A stretch of DNA of 64,000 nt from an uncultured Maribacter sp. (GCA_947504045.1 CANNFY010000003.1:310001-374000); one strand, 5' to 3'. Shown: positions 47,521 to 57,068, numbered from the stretch's first letter. Notes: generated by a model not told the origin, from the sequence alone. Translations and numbers: made by a program.

Positions 47521-49365
47521 ATGTTGAAATTTATTTTTAATTATTTAAAAAAATACTCCTATTTATTATCCTTTATTTTTCTTTTTTCTTGTGCTTCAGA
47601 AAAGAAAAAAGAGGATGCCATAATAAAAGAAAAACCCAATGTTATTTTAGTAGTTGTAGATGACCAAGGGTATGGAGATATTGCTGCATTAGGTAATAAA
47701 CATATAAAAACACCTAATATAGATAAATTATATACGAAGAGTGCAAGGTTTACACAATACCATGTATCTCCAACATGTTCTCCAACAAGAGCCGCAATAA
47801 TGACGGGGCATCACTCTAATAGAACAGGAGTTTGGCATACAGTAAATGGACGTTCATTAATTTTAGAAAGAGAAACTACTATGGCCCAAATATTTAAAGA
47901 AAATGGGTATAGTACTGGTATTTTTGGAAAATGGCATCTAGGAGACAACTACCCATTTCGTCCACAAGATAAAGGTTTTGATGAGGTTTTTGTTCATGGA
48001 GGTGGAGGTGTAGAACAAACTATGGATTATTGGGATAATGACCTTTTTGATGATGTTTATTTACACAATGGAAAGCATGAAAAAGTAGAAGGTTATTGTA
48101 CCGATGTTTGGTTTAATAATGCAAAAAAATACATAGAAACCAATAAAGACAAACCTTTCTTTTGTTACCTATCTACCAATGCAGCACATTCGCCATATTT
48201 TGTGGCAGATAAATATTCTGACCCATATAAAAACAATGAAGATATACCAAATGCATCTTTTTATGGTATGATAGCTAATGTAGATGAGAACCTTGGAAAA
48301 TTAGTAACGTATTTAGAATCTATACATCTTATGGATAATACTATTCTAATTTTTACAACAGATAATGGTACAGCTAAAGGTGCAAAAATTGAAAAAGGAG
48401 GAGATAGGTTAGATGGCTTTATTGCAAAAGGGTATAATGCAGGTATGCGTGGAGTAAAAGCTAGTATGTATGAAGGAGGGCATAGAGTACCATTATTTAT
48501 ACATTGGAAAGATGGAGGTATTAATATTGGAAAAGATATAAATGAGTTAACTGCACATTATGATATTTTACCTACTCTTGTAGATTTATGTAAGTTAGAT
48601 ATTAAACCAGATTTAAAATTTGACGGTAAAACACTTACACCATTAATTAATGGTAATACCAATGGTTTTAAAGATCGTGTAATAATCACAAATTCGCAAC
48701 GAGTAGAAGTTCCAGAACCATGGAGAAGAACTGCATTTATGCAAGGAGATTGGAGACTAATAAATGGAACAGAATTATATAATTTAAAAAATGACCCAGA
48801 ACAAAGATCTAATATAGCAGAACAACATCCAGAAAAAGTAAAAACTTTTAAAGAAATATATGCTAAGTGGTGGGATGAAATTACACCTAGTTATAAGGAT
48901 CATCCCTATATAATTATTGGACATAAAAGTGAAAACCCAACTAAGTTATATTCTCATGATTGGCACACAGAAAGTGTTGCTAGTCCGTGGCATCAAAGGC
49001 ATATTAGAACTGCTTATGTAGATAATGGGTATTGGATGCTAAAAATAGCAGAAAGTGGAAATTATAGAGTAAGACTTCGTCGTTGGCCACAAGAAACTCA
49101 TTTGCCTTTAAACGCAAAGGCTCCTATACGCCCTGCTCGTAAAGGTACTAGTGTTAGAGAAAGTAGCAAGAGTAAATCTTTAACTATTAAAGAAGCAAAA
49201 ATTAATATTCAAGATATAGAATTAACTAAGAAGGTGGATCCTAATGCAGAGTATGTAGAGTTTACAATAGCATTAAAAAAAGGAAAAGCAAACCTTAATA
49301 CTTTATTTACTTTAGACACTAAAGAACAATTAGGAGCATATTTTGTAGATGTAGAAAGGTTGTAA
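47521..49365 (+). CDS. Type I sulfatase with C-terminal extension, lipoprotein
   Basis: This 614-residue lipoprotein (lipobox LFSC) has VVDDQGYGDIAALGNKHIKTPNID near residue 45, the formylglycine motif TCSPTRAAIMTGHHSNRTGVWHT with Cys86, FGKWHLGDNYPFRPQDKGFDEVFVHGGGG near 138, and FTTDNGTAKGAK near 280. It is the closest relative in this window of the sulfatase at 32266, and both share a C-terminal module (here from YIIIGHKSENP, about residue 461) with GYWMLKIAESGNYRVRLRRW. That tail looks like a beta-sandwich. It is the first gene of a six-gene operon behind operator site 7. Confidence 0.9.
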   Translation: MLKFIFNYLKKYSYLLSFIFLFSCASEKKKEDAIIKEKPNVILVVVDDQGYGDIAALGNKHIKTPNIDKLYTKSARFTQYHVSPTCSPTRAAIMTGHHSNRTGVWHTVNGRSLILERETTMAQIFKENGYSTGIFGKWHLGDNYPFRPQDKGFDEVFVHGGGGVEQTMDYWDNDLFDDVYLHNGKHEKVEGYCTDVWFNNAKKYIETNKDKPFFCYLSTNAAHSPYFVADKYSDPYKNNEDIPNASFYGMIANVDENLGKLVTYLESIHLMDNTILIFTTDNGTAKGAKIEKGGDRLDGFIAKGYNAGMRGVKASMYEGGHRVPLFIHWKDGGINIGKDINELTAHYDILPTLVDLCKLDIKPDLKFDGKTLTPLINGNTNGFKDRVIITNSQRVEVPEPWRRTAFMQGDWRLINGTELYNLKNDPEQRSNIAEQHPEKVKTFKEIYAKWWDEITPSYKDHPYIIIGHKSENPTKLYSHDWHTESVASPWHQRHIRTAYVDNGYWMLKIAESGNYRVRLRRWPQETHLPLNAKAPIRPARKGTSVRESSKSKSLTIKEAKINIQDIELTKKVDPNAEYVEFTIALKKGKANLNTLFTLDTKEQLGAYFVDVERL

Positions 49366-49399
49366 ATTAAAGTGTAATTAAAATTAATACTGTTTTATT

Positions 49400-50920
49400 A
49401 TGTATTTAAAAAAACTTCTTAAAAATATACTTTCTCTAATAATGGTGTGTTTTTGTATTGCATGCACCACAAAAAGTAGTAATAGTAAAATTAAAGAAGG
49501 TTTTGTGGTTTATACTGCACCTAAAGAAATTAAATTATCTAATACATTTAAAGTTACAGTAGAAGGGGAGCATAGTCCTGTTTATAATGCAAAAGTTCCT
49601 CCGGTAAAACCAATTCCTCGTTTAACAAGTAACCGTAGTGAGTTTGGTATAGCATCCTATACAACGTTTGATGTTTCTAAAAAAGTTACTGTTGAGGTAA
49701 CATATTCAGAACCAGTAAAAAATGTAAAAATATTACCAACCTCTTTTAATATAAAACCTAAAGTTGAGGGCAATAAAATTACTTTTACAATTAATAATCC
49801 TAAACATATAACTGTTGAAGTAAATGGAGATTGGCACGAGTCTTTACATATTTTTGCAAACCCAATGGAAGAGAATATTCCAAATCCAAGCGATCCAAAT
49901 GTACTTTATTACGGACCAGGAGTTCATGAAGTGTCTAATGTAGAAGTAAAAAATAATACAACAGTTTATATTGCTGGAGGAGCATATTTAATTGCAAAAA
50001 AAGACTCCGAAGAGGTACAGAAAAATGACAGAACAGGAAAAAAAAGAAATCCACCTACATTTCTTCTTCAAGGAAAAAATATAATAATTAGAGGAAGAGG
50101 AATTATTGATCAAGAAGCTATTGCAAGAGCAGATAGGAGATACTCAATTTTAGTGCAAGATTCTCAAAATGTTATAATAGAAGGTGTAATTATACACGAT
50201 CCAAGCCATTGGACAATACCAATAAAAAGATCTACTGATGTGCAAGTAAATAATATTAAAATTATTGGTAGACGTGGGAATTCTGACGGGGTTGATATTT
50301 CTAGTAGTACAGATATTTTAGTAGAAAATTGCTTTTTAAGAACCTTAGATGATCTTGTTGTAGTTAAATCTAGAACAGGACAAGGCGAAGCAAAAAATAT
50401 ACGCGTTCGTAAATGTGTTTTATGGAATGAATTAGCACATGCATTAAGTATAGGAGCAGAAGTAAGAGAAAACATAAGCAATGTTGTTTTTGAAAATTGT
50501 GATATTATACATGATGTAGGTAGAGAAACCGCTCTTAGAGTATACCATTGCGATGATGCCTTAATAAGTAATATTGTTTTTGAAAATATTCGAGTAGAAG
50601 AAGCGCGCAGACTTATATCAGTTTGGATAGGAAAAACTCGTTGGACAAAAACGAAAAATAGAGGTACTGTAAGAAACATTACATTTAAAGATATTAAAGC
50701 TATTTCTGCACCTATAGATACTACTTTAACTGGTTTTCAAGACGGAATAGATTGGAAGCCTTATGTTATTAGAGATCATGCAAGTATGGAACTTGTAGGG
50801 TATGATAAAGAACATACTGTAGAAGATATAAATTTTATTAATGTAGTGTTAGATGGCGCAAATATTACAAAAGAGCAAGTAAAAGTAAATACCCATGTTA
50901 AAAATGTAGTATTTAAATAA
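49400..50920 (+). CDS. GH28-like beta-helix glycosidase, lipoprotein
   Basis: This 506-residue lipoprotein (Cys22) has an N-terminal beta-sandwich (about residues 40-165) and a pectin-lyase-fold helix. Catalytic acids follow GH28 spacing: Asp296 in NSDGVD, then Asp317 and Asp318 in TLDDLV, 21 and 22 residues on, as in polygalacturonases. The GHG motif is AHALSIG (His347), and the RIK motif reads RVY, lacking the Lys that binds the uronate carboxylate in polygalacturonases. The N-terminal sandwich also recalls GH49 dextranases. The fold and three acids support an inverting endo- or exo-hydrolase, probably on a substrate other than polygalacturonate. It follows a sulfatase after 34 bp. Confidence 0.83.
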   Translation: MYLKKLLKNILSLIMVCFCIACTTKSSNSKIKEGFVVYTAPKEIKLSNTFKVTVEGEHSPVYNAKVPPVKPIPRLTSNRSEFGIASYTTFDVSKKVTVEVTYSEPVKNVKILPTSFNIKPKVEGNKITFTINNPKHITVEVNGDWHESLHIFANPMEENIPNPSDPNVLYYGPGVHEVSNVEVKNNTTVYIAGGAYLIAKKDSEEVQKNDRTGKKRNPPTFLLQGKNIIIRGRGIIDQEAIARADRRYSILVQDSQNVIIEGVIIHDPSHWTIPIKRSTDVQVNNIKIIGRRGNSDGVDISSSTDILVENCFLRTLDDLVVVKSRTGQGEAKNIRVRKCVLWNELAHALSIGAEVRENISNVVFENCDIIHDVGRETALRVYHCDDALISNIVFENIRVEEARRLISVWIGKTRWTKTKNRGTVRNITFKDIKAISAPIDTTLTGFQDGIDWKPYVIRDHASMELVGYDKEHTVEDINFINVVLDGANITKEQVKVNTHVKNVVFK

Positions 50921-50974
50921 TACTTAAAAATATATTGGTAATAATTAAGATAAGAATCAAGTAATTAATAAAAT

Positions 50975-53206
50975 ATGCAATTAAAACAACTATACTATCT
51001 ATTTCTATTCCTAATAATTTTAAGCTGTAAAGAAAAAGAATATTCAGAAAAAATTTACGTAAAACCCGAAATTGCAAAAGAAGCACCTTCAAATTTTCTA
51101 TCACCAGAAGAAAGTATGAAAACTTTTTATTTGCCAGAAGGGTATGAGGTAGAGTTGGTAGCAAGTGAACCTATGATAAATGAACCTGTTACTATTGCTT
51201 GGGATGGTAACGGAAGAATGTATGTAGCAGAGATGAATACTTATATGCAAGATGCAGATGGTACTGGAACTAACAACCCTATTAGTAAAATAAAATTATT
51301 AGAAGATACAGACGGAGATGGTAAAATGGATAAGAGTACCGTTTTTATAGATAGTCTTTTATTACCAAGAATGATACTTCCTTTAGAGAATGAACTAATA
51401 GTAAATGAAACTTTTTCTTATGATTTATGGAGTTATAAAGACACAAATAACGATGGTATTGCAGATAAAAAAGAACGTGTTTATTACAACTCTAAGCGTC
51501 GTGGAGGAAATTTAGAACACCAACAAAGTGGATTATTATGGAATTTAGATAATTGGGTGTATACCACATATAACCCTGTACGGTTTAAATTTAAAAATGG
51601 TAAAGTAATAGTAGACTCTTTAGATAATATGCCAAGAGGGCAATGGGGTTTAACGCAAGACGATATGGGTATAATGTACTATTCCTCGGCAGGGTCAGAA
51701 AACCCCGCTTATGGTTTTCAGCAACCCGCCGTTTACGGAGACTATAATCCAAAGGGTAGGTTGGCTAAAGGGTTTATGGAGCCTTGGCCAATTGTAGGTA
51801 CACCCGATGTACAAGGCGGAGTAAAAAAAATAAGAGAAGATAATACCCTAAACCATTTTACAGGTGTTGCCGGACAAGAAATTTTTCGCGGACATAAACT
51901 ACCGCCGTCTACTTATGGCGATTTATTTATACCAGAGCCAGTTGGCAGACTTATACGTAGAGCAAAAGTAAAAAACGAAAATGGTAAAAAGGTGCTTTAT
52001 AATGCTTATGAGAAGGCTGAGTTTATGGCATCAACCGATTTAAATTTTAGACCTATACAAGCCAAAACTGGCCCAGATGGGGCATTGTATGTGGTAGATA
52101 TGTATAGAGGAATAATTCAAGAAAGTAATTGGACAAAAAAAGGAAGCTTTATTCGCCCAGTAATTATCCGTAAAGGGTTAGATAAGAATGTTGGTAAAGG
52201 TAGAATTTATAGAATTGTACATAAAGATATTACCCCAGATAAAAAGCCTAACCTTTTAGGCAAAGAAGCATCTGATTTAATTCCGTATTTAGGTCATCCA
52301 AATGGATGGTATAGGAACACAGCACAAAAGTTACTTATTCTTAAAAATGATATGTCTATCGTAGAAGATTTAAAAGATATAGCTATGGATAATACATCTT
52401 TCTTAGATGGTATTTTTAATAGCGATAAGGATTTAGGGTTAGAAAGAATACATGCTTTATGGACCTTAGAGGGCCTTGGAGTTGTAGATAAAGAATTAAT
52501 AAAAGAAAAATTAAAAGATAAAGACGCAAGAGTAAGAGTAACCGCAATAAGACTCAGTGAAAACTTATTTAAGTGGGATGGTTATGAAATTTTAAATGCT
52601 TTGGAACAATTAACAACAGATACAGATTTAGAAGTAATTAAACAACTAGCATTAAGTCTGCGTTTTAGTAAGGATAAAAAAGCAACAGCATTACTAAAAA
52701 CCATTTCAGATAACTATGATGCTAATGAGATTGTAGCACACTCTGTAAAAGAAAGTCTTAAAAAAGATGATACTAAACTAGCAGAGCTTAAAAAAAGAAT
52801 ATCAGGAAGAGGCCCAGGAGACAAAAGTAGTGTGTTAAGAGGATACGATTCTTATAATTTAATATGTGCTATTTGCCATGGACCAGATTTAAAAGGATCA
52901 CAAACAGAAGCGGGTACTCTTATTGCCCCATCTTTAATAGGAAGTCCTAGAGTTAAGGGGAATAAAGATATTTTAAGTAAAATTTTATTAAATGGTTTAA
53001 TAGGACCAATAGATGGTAAAGAATATGGTATTATGATGCCTTTAAAAGGAAATAATGATCAATGGATAGCCGATGTTCTTAGTTATATAAGAGCAATGAA
53101 TAATGAGGATGGTGTTCATAAAAAATGGGTGCGAAACGCTCGAAAAGAAACAGAAGAAAGAGAGGATTATTGGACCCTAAAAGAACTAGAAAATCAAAAA
53201 AAATAA
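50975..53206 (+). CDS. PVC-type heme-binding CxxCH lipoprotein (propeller-HEAT-cytochrome c)
   Basis: This 743-residue lipoprotein (lipobox IILSC, Cys18) begins with a beta-propeller of the membrane-bound dehydrogenase type (PEGYEVELVASEPMINEPVTIAWDGNGRMYVAEMNTY, GPDGALYVVDMYRG). A helical HEAT-like region (about residues 430-610) and a C-terminal c-type cytochrome follow. The heme motif is CAICH with Cys631, Cys634 and axial His635; a downstream MMP is a candidate distal Met. The family is common in Planctomycetes and Verrucomicrobia. Its role in glycan breakdown is unproven; oxidation of a sugar or delivery of electrons to a partner are possibilities. It is embedded between a GH28-like gene and a sulfatase, so it is part of the PUL. 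Confidence 0.85.
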   Translation: MQLKQLYYLFLFLIILSCKEKEYSEKIYVKPEIAKEAPSNFLSPEESMKTFYLPEGYEVELVASEPMINEPVTIAWDGNGRMYVAEMNTYMQDADGTGTNNPISKIKLLEDTDGDGKMDKSTVFIDSLLLPRMILPLENELIVNETFSYDLWSYKDTNNDGIADKKERVYYNSKRRGGNLEHQQSGLLWNLDNWVYTTYNPVRFKFKNGKVIVDSLDNMPRGQWGLTQDDMGIMYYSSAGSENPAYGFQQPAVYGDYNPKGRLAKGFMEPWPIVGTPDVQGGVKKIREDNTLNHFTGVAGQEIFRGHKLPPSTYGDLFIPEPVGRLIRRAKVKNENGKKVLYNAYEKAEFMASTDLNFRPIQAKTGPDGALYVVDMYRGIIQESNWTKKGSFIRPVIIRKGLDKNVGKGRIYRIVHKDITPDKKPNLLGKEASDLIPYLGHPNGWYRNTAQKLLILKNDMSIVEDLKDIAMDNTSFLDGIFNSDKDLGLERIHALWTLEGLGVVDKELIKEKLKDKDARVRVTAIRLSENLFKWDGYEILNALEQLTTDTDLEVIKQLALSLRFSKDKKATALLKTISDNYDANEIVAHSVKESLKKDDTKLAELKKRISGRGPGDKSSVLRGYDSYNLICAICHGPDLKGSQTEAGTLIAPSLIGSPRVKGNKDILSKILLNGLIGPIDGKEYGIMMPLKGNNDQWIADVLSYIRAMNNEDGVHKKWVRNARKETEEREDYWTLKELENQKK

Positions 53207-53213
53207 ATATAAA

Positions 53214-54692
53214 ATGAAAAAGTATTTAAAAATAACTTTACTACTAGGGTTCCTGTTTTTAGTTTTTATAAGTTGTAAGGATACCTCAAAAGTAGTTGTA
53301 GAAAAAGAAAACAATCAAAAAAAGCCGAATTTTTTATTCATTTTGGTTGATGATCAATCTCCATTTGATTTGCAAACGTATGATTCTAATTCAATTTTAG
53401 AAACCCCTACAATAAGTAAATTAGCTAGTAACGGAATGGTGTTTGATCAGGCACATCATATGGGTTCTATGAACGGTGCGGTTTGTACACCATCTAGGCA
53501 TATGATTATGTCTGGTAGAACATTATGGAACCTACCCAAAAGTGCAGAATTTCAGAAAAATACAGAGCATAATATTATTGATGATTTTACTATGGGGGCT
53601 GTTTTTAATAATGCAGGATATAAAACCATGCGTACTTGTAAGAAAGGAAATTCTTATCCTAATGCCAATAAACAATTTACAGTTGTAAAAGATGCAACTA
53701 AACGTGGTGGTACAGAAGAAAGTGGTAGTGCATGGCATTCTAAACAAGTATTAAGTTACCTAGCAGAAAGAGAAAATAAGAAAGAGGAAGATCCCTTTTT
53801 AATTTATTTTGGCTTTTCTCATCCGCATGACACAAGAAATGGAACACCAGAGTTGCTAGAAAAATATGGAGCCGTTAACCACAAAGACCCTCTAACTTTA
53901 CCTAGTGCAAATAAAAAGCAACCAAAATTGCAAGACAATTATTTAGAAGAGCATCCTTTTTTTCATGGTCACCCAGAATTAAGAGATGAAGAACGCGTTA
54001 GCGGCGTTTGGAAAAACAGAGATGAGCAGACAGTACGTAATGAGTTAGGTAGAGAGTATGCTTGTTCTGAAAATATTGATATACAAATAAAAAAAGTTTT
54101 AGATAAGTTAGAAGCCATGGGCGAGCTAGATAATACTTATGTAATTTACACTTCGGATCACGGTATGGCTATAGGAAGACATGGTTTAATGGGAAAACAA
54201 AATTTATATGAACATACTTGGCGTGTACCTTTTATAATTAATGGCCCTGGAATTAAAGCAGGACAAAGAGTAAAAGGAAATATTTACCTTTTAGATATTT
54301 TTCCAACATTATGTGATTTAGCAGGAATTAGTATACCAGAAACCGTACAAGGAAAAAGCTTTGTTCCGGTAATTAATGGAGAAAAAGAAGTAATTAGAGA
54401 TGTTATGTATGGGGTATATGCAGGAGGAACAAAACCAGGAATGCGTACCGTTAAAAAAGGAGACTGGAAATTAATTAAATATGATGTTATGGATGGTGCT
54501 GTGCAAGAAACCCAACTATTTAATTTAGCAGAAAATCCGAACGAATATGTATTACAGCATAAAAAATCTGGAGATATGCAAACTGATTTAGCGGAAAACC
54601 CAATGTACGCAGCAAAACTAGAAGAAATGGAAGCATTACTTTTACAAGAAATGATAGCCCATAAAGATCCGTATCGTTTATGGAACCAATAA
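53214..54692 (+). CDS. Type I sulfatase, lipoprotein
   Basis: This 492-residue lipoprotein (lipobox VFISC) has FILVDDQSPFDLQTYDSN near residue 42, the formylglycine motif VCTPSRHMIMSGRTLWNL with Cys91, FLIYFGFSHPHDTRNGTPEL near 199 and YTSDHGMAIGRHGLMGKQNLYEHTWRVP near 312. The GKWH motif is replaced by TCKKGNSYP, near residue 142, so the substrate pocket differs from the other seven sulfatases. The RHGLMGKQNLYEH segment resembles choline-sulfatase and S1 exo-sulfatase groups. The predicted function is sulfate ester hydrolysis in the periplasm. It starts 7 bp after the cytochrome gene. Confidence 0.88.
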   Translation: MKKYLKITLLLGFLFLVFISCKDTSKVVVEKENNQKKPNFLFILVDDQSPFDLQTYDSNSILETPTISKLASNGMVFDQAHHMGSMNGAVCTPSRHMIMSGRTLWNLPKSAEFQKNTEHNIIDDFTMGAVFNNAGYKTMRTCKKGNSYPNANKQFTVVKDATKRGGTEESGSAWHSKQVLSYLAERENKKEEDPFLIYFGFSHPHDTRNGTPELLEKYGAVNHKDPLTLPSANKKQPKLQDNYLEEHPFFHGHPELRDEERVSGVWKNRDEQTVRNELGREYACSENIDIQIKKVLDKLEAMGELDNTYVIYTSDHGMAIGRHGLMGKQNLYEHTWRVPFIINGPGIKAGQRVKGNIYLLDIFPTLCDLAGISIPETVQGKSFVPVINGEKEVIRDVMYGVYAGGTKPGMRTVKKGDWKLIKYDVMDGAVQETQLFNLAENPNEYVLQHKKSGDMQTDLAENPMYAAKLEEMEALLLQEMIAHKDPYRLWNQ

Positions 54693-54725
54693 AATAAGTA
54701 TTTAATTTTTGAAAAAATATTTTTT

Positions 54726-56315
54726 ATGAAACAATTATTCTACCTATTAATAGTCCTTTTATTACCACAATTAGTACTAGCAGACGTTAAGTTAAATACA
54801 TTGTTTTCAGATCATATGGTGGTGCAACGTAATACAGAAATTCCTATTTGGGGTTGGGCAGATATTGGAGAAGAAGTTTCTGTTGTAGCTAGTTGGGGAG
54901 AAAAAGGAAAAGTTAGTACCGATGCAAATGGCACATGGAAATTAAAGTTAAAAACACCAAAAGCAGGAGGCCCTTATACAATTACCATATCGGGTAAAAA
55001 TACTATTGTAATTAATGATGTTTTATCTGGTGAAGTTTGGTTGTGTACAGGGCAATCTAATATGGATTTTACGCTAAATAGATTTGTAAACGATGCTAGA
55101 GAACCACAATACCAACCTTTGGTAGAACATATTAGAAAAGAAATACAAACTGCTAACGATACTTGGTTACGCCATATAGAAGTGCCACAAACTACTTCGT
55201 TATTTATTAAAAAAAATAATTTTAAAGATAATTGGAGAAAAGCTGTTCCTGGGCAAATAGAAAAAATTTCAGCAACAGGGTATTTTTTTGCTAAAGAATT
55301 AAGAGAGAAATTAAAAGTGCCAATTGGTTTGGTAGAATGTTCTTGGAGTGGAACAAGAATACAACCCTGGATTTCTGAAAATGCGTATCTAGAAAGTGAA
55401 AATCTAAGAGAATATTTTTTATCAACCAGAAAAGATATAGAGGCAACTATAGCTAAAATGGAAACCAAAAATTATAAAGACCTTGTTTATGAAAAAAGAT
55501 TGGCTTCTTGGAATAAAATGGGGCAGAAAGGCCGTAAACCAAAACCTGAAACTTATCCGAAAGATAATAAGCAGCTTCCTGCTACAAATTATAACGGAAT
55601 GCTGTCAGCTGTAATCCCTTATGCAATTAAAGGCGCAATTTGGTATCAAGGAGAGAGTAATGCTGTGTATATGCCTAATGAATATGAAGATTTTTTAACA
55701 GTAATGATTACTAGTTGGAGAAAAGAATGGGGGCAAGGAGATTTTCCTTTTTATATGGCACAACTTGCATCTTGTAAAAGAGGAAGTAATGAAGCGGATA
55801 ATGGCTGGGCAACCGTTAATGATAAGCTACGAAGAACATTAAAATTACCTAATACTGGTTTAGCTGTATTGCATGATATTGGTGAGGCAAAAGACATACA
55901 TCCGCATAATAAAATGGAAGTAGGTAAAAGGCTATCTCTTTGGGCATTAAAACACGATTATAATAAAGAGGTTTCTGCAGTTAGTGGTCCATTGTATAAT
56001 AATATGCAGATAAAAAATAATAAAATACAAGTAGAATTTTTAGAAGTAGGTTCTGGTTTAGTAACAGCTAATAAATTTTTGATGGATAAACCAGTAGAAG
56101 TAAATGAGGATTTAAAAACTTTTGAAATAGTAGGAGAAAATGGCGTTTGGAAACCAGCTAAAGCCAAAATTATTTCTAGCAATAAAATTGAAGTTTGGAA
56201 TGCATCTATAAAAAAACCAATAAATGTTAGATACGCTTGGTCTGGCACTCCAGATGGAGCAAATTTATATAATAAAGACGGCTTGCCAGCAGCTGTTTTT
56301 TCTACAGAAAATTAA
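54726..56315 (+). CDS. Sialate O-acetylesterase-like SGNH esterase
   Basis: This 529-residue protein has a signal peptide (to LVLAD) and belongs to the sialate O-acetylesterase/DUF303 group. An N-terminal beta domain (LFSDHMVVQRNTEIPIWGWADIGEEV) is typical of the group. The nucleophile is Ser111 in TGQSNMDF, AIWYQGESNA near residue 305 gives block III Gly/Asn positions, and HDIGEAKDIHPHNKMEVGKRLS near 380-398 carries the catalytic Asp-x-His. A DNA stretch between the blocks encodes a Lys-rich insert (residues about 240-285). Such enzymes remove O-acetyl groups from many glycans, not only sialic acid; here it is the third esterase-type protein of the locus. Confidence 0.88.
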   Translation: MKQLFYLLIVLLLPQLVLADVKLNTLFSDHMVVQRNTEIPIWGWADIGEEVSVVASWGEKGKVSTDANGTWKLKLKTPKAGGPYTITISGKNTIVINDVLSGEVWLCTGQSNMDFTLNRFVNDAREPQYQPLVEHIRKEIQTANDTWLRHIEVPQTTSLFIKKNNFKDNWRKAVPGQIEKISATGYFFAKELREKLKVPIGLVECSWSGTRIQPWISENAYLESENLREYFLSTRKDIEATIAKMETKNYKDLVYEKRLASWNKMGQKGRKPKPETYPKDNKQLPATNYNGMLSAVIPYAIKGAIWYQGESNAVYMPNEYEDFLTVMITSWRKEWGQGDFPFYMAQLASCKRGSNEADNGWATVNDKLRRTLKLPNTGLAVLHDIGEAKDIHPHNKMEVGKRLSLWALKHDYNKEVSAVSGPLYNNMQIKNNKIQVEFLEVGSGLVTANKFLMDKPVEVNEDLKTFEIVGENGVWKPAKAKIISSNKIEVWNASIKKPINVRYAWSGTPDGANLYNKDGLPAAVFSTEN

Positions 56316-56325
56316 ATATCAAAAT

Positions 56326-57057
56326 ATGTTACTTAAAAATACTTTATTCACATTATTATTAATTACTTGTTTTAGTAGTTGTTCTCAAAAATTAAAAACA
56401 TTTACATTAAATGACACTACTACGGTTTCTGCTAAAACAATTTATGAAAATAATTTTGACAAGAGCTTAGACGATTGGAAAGTGGAACAAATGCCTAAAG
56501 GGAAGGTAGAAATAGTAAATGATAAATTAGAGATAACAGATGTTTCTGGTTGTACTATTTGGTTAAAACAAAAATTTAAAGGGTCTATAATAATAACTTA
56601 TGATGTAGTTGTAATAGGGGAGAACGGTCCACAAGATAGAGTGTCAGATTTAAATTGTTTTTGGATGGCAACAGATCCAGAAAATCCAACAAATTTATTT
56701 GCGAATTCAGAAAAACGTGGCGGAAAGTTTACTAACTACAATTCTTTAAAGCTTTATTATATGGGAGTTGGAGGGCATTTTAATACCAAAACACGCTTTA
56801 GAAGATATGTTGGTAATGGAGAAAGACCTTTACTTCCGGAACATGATTTAACAGACACTACATATTTGTTAGAAGCTAATAAGCAGTACAGTATTAAAAT
56901 TGTTGCGCATAATGGTATTATTCAATATTATAGAGATGATAAGCTTTTTGTTAGTTTTTTAGATGAAAACCCTTATAACGAAGGTTTTTTTGGTTTTAGA
57001 ACAGTTAATAATCATATGACCGTAGATAATTTTAAAGTATACCAAATAGAAAAATAA
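56326..57057 (+). CDS. DUF6250-like lipoprotein with jelly-roll fold
   Basis: Started at the ATG at 56326, this 243-residue protein has a lipoprotein leader (MLLKNTLFTLLLITCF, lipobox FSSC). An upstream in-frame ATG at 56224 lies inside the esterase gene and would bury the signal, so it is rejected. The sequence resembles DUF6250 proteins of Bacteroidota PULs: DNLNCFW-like DLNCFWMATDPENP, YYMGVGGHFNTKTRFRRY, GNGERPLLPEHDLTD, and a closing FGFRTVNNHMTVDNFKVYQ. The fold looks like a concanavalin-type jelly roll, often used for binding or cleaving polysaccharides. The activity is unknown. It is the last gene of the operon starting at 47521. Confidence 0.72.
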   Translation: MLLKNTLFTLLLITCFSSCSQKLKTFTLNDTTTVSAKTIYENNFDKSLDDWKVEQMPKGKVEIVNDKLEITDVSGCTIWLKQKFKGSIIITYDVVVIGENGPQDRVSDLNCFWMATDPENPTNLFANSEKRGGKFTNYNSLKLYYMGVGGHFNTKTRFRRYVGNGERPLLPEHDLTDTTYLLEANKQYSIKIVAHNGIIQYYRDDKLFVSFLDENPYNEGFFGFRTVNNHMTVDNFKVYQIEK

Positions 57058-57068
57058 ATAGCAATTAT

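Noticed and set aside
50164-50679. 171-codon open frame on the minus strand
   Set aside because: It lies wholly inside the GH28-like gene, has no family features or start signals, and its composition is what the antisense of that gene gives.
54974-55468. 164-codon open frame on the minus strand
   Set aside because: Antisense shadow of the sialate O-acetylesterase-like gene, without recognisable domain or promoter.
56224-56325. Upstream in-frame ATG for the DUF6250-like gene
   Set aside because: It lies within the esterase coding region and would put 34 residues before a good lipoprotein signal.
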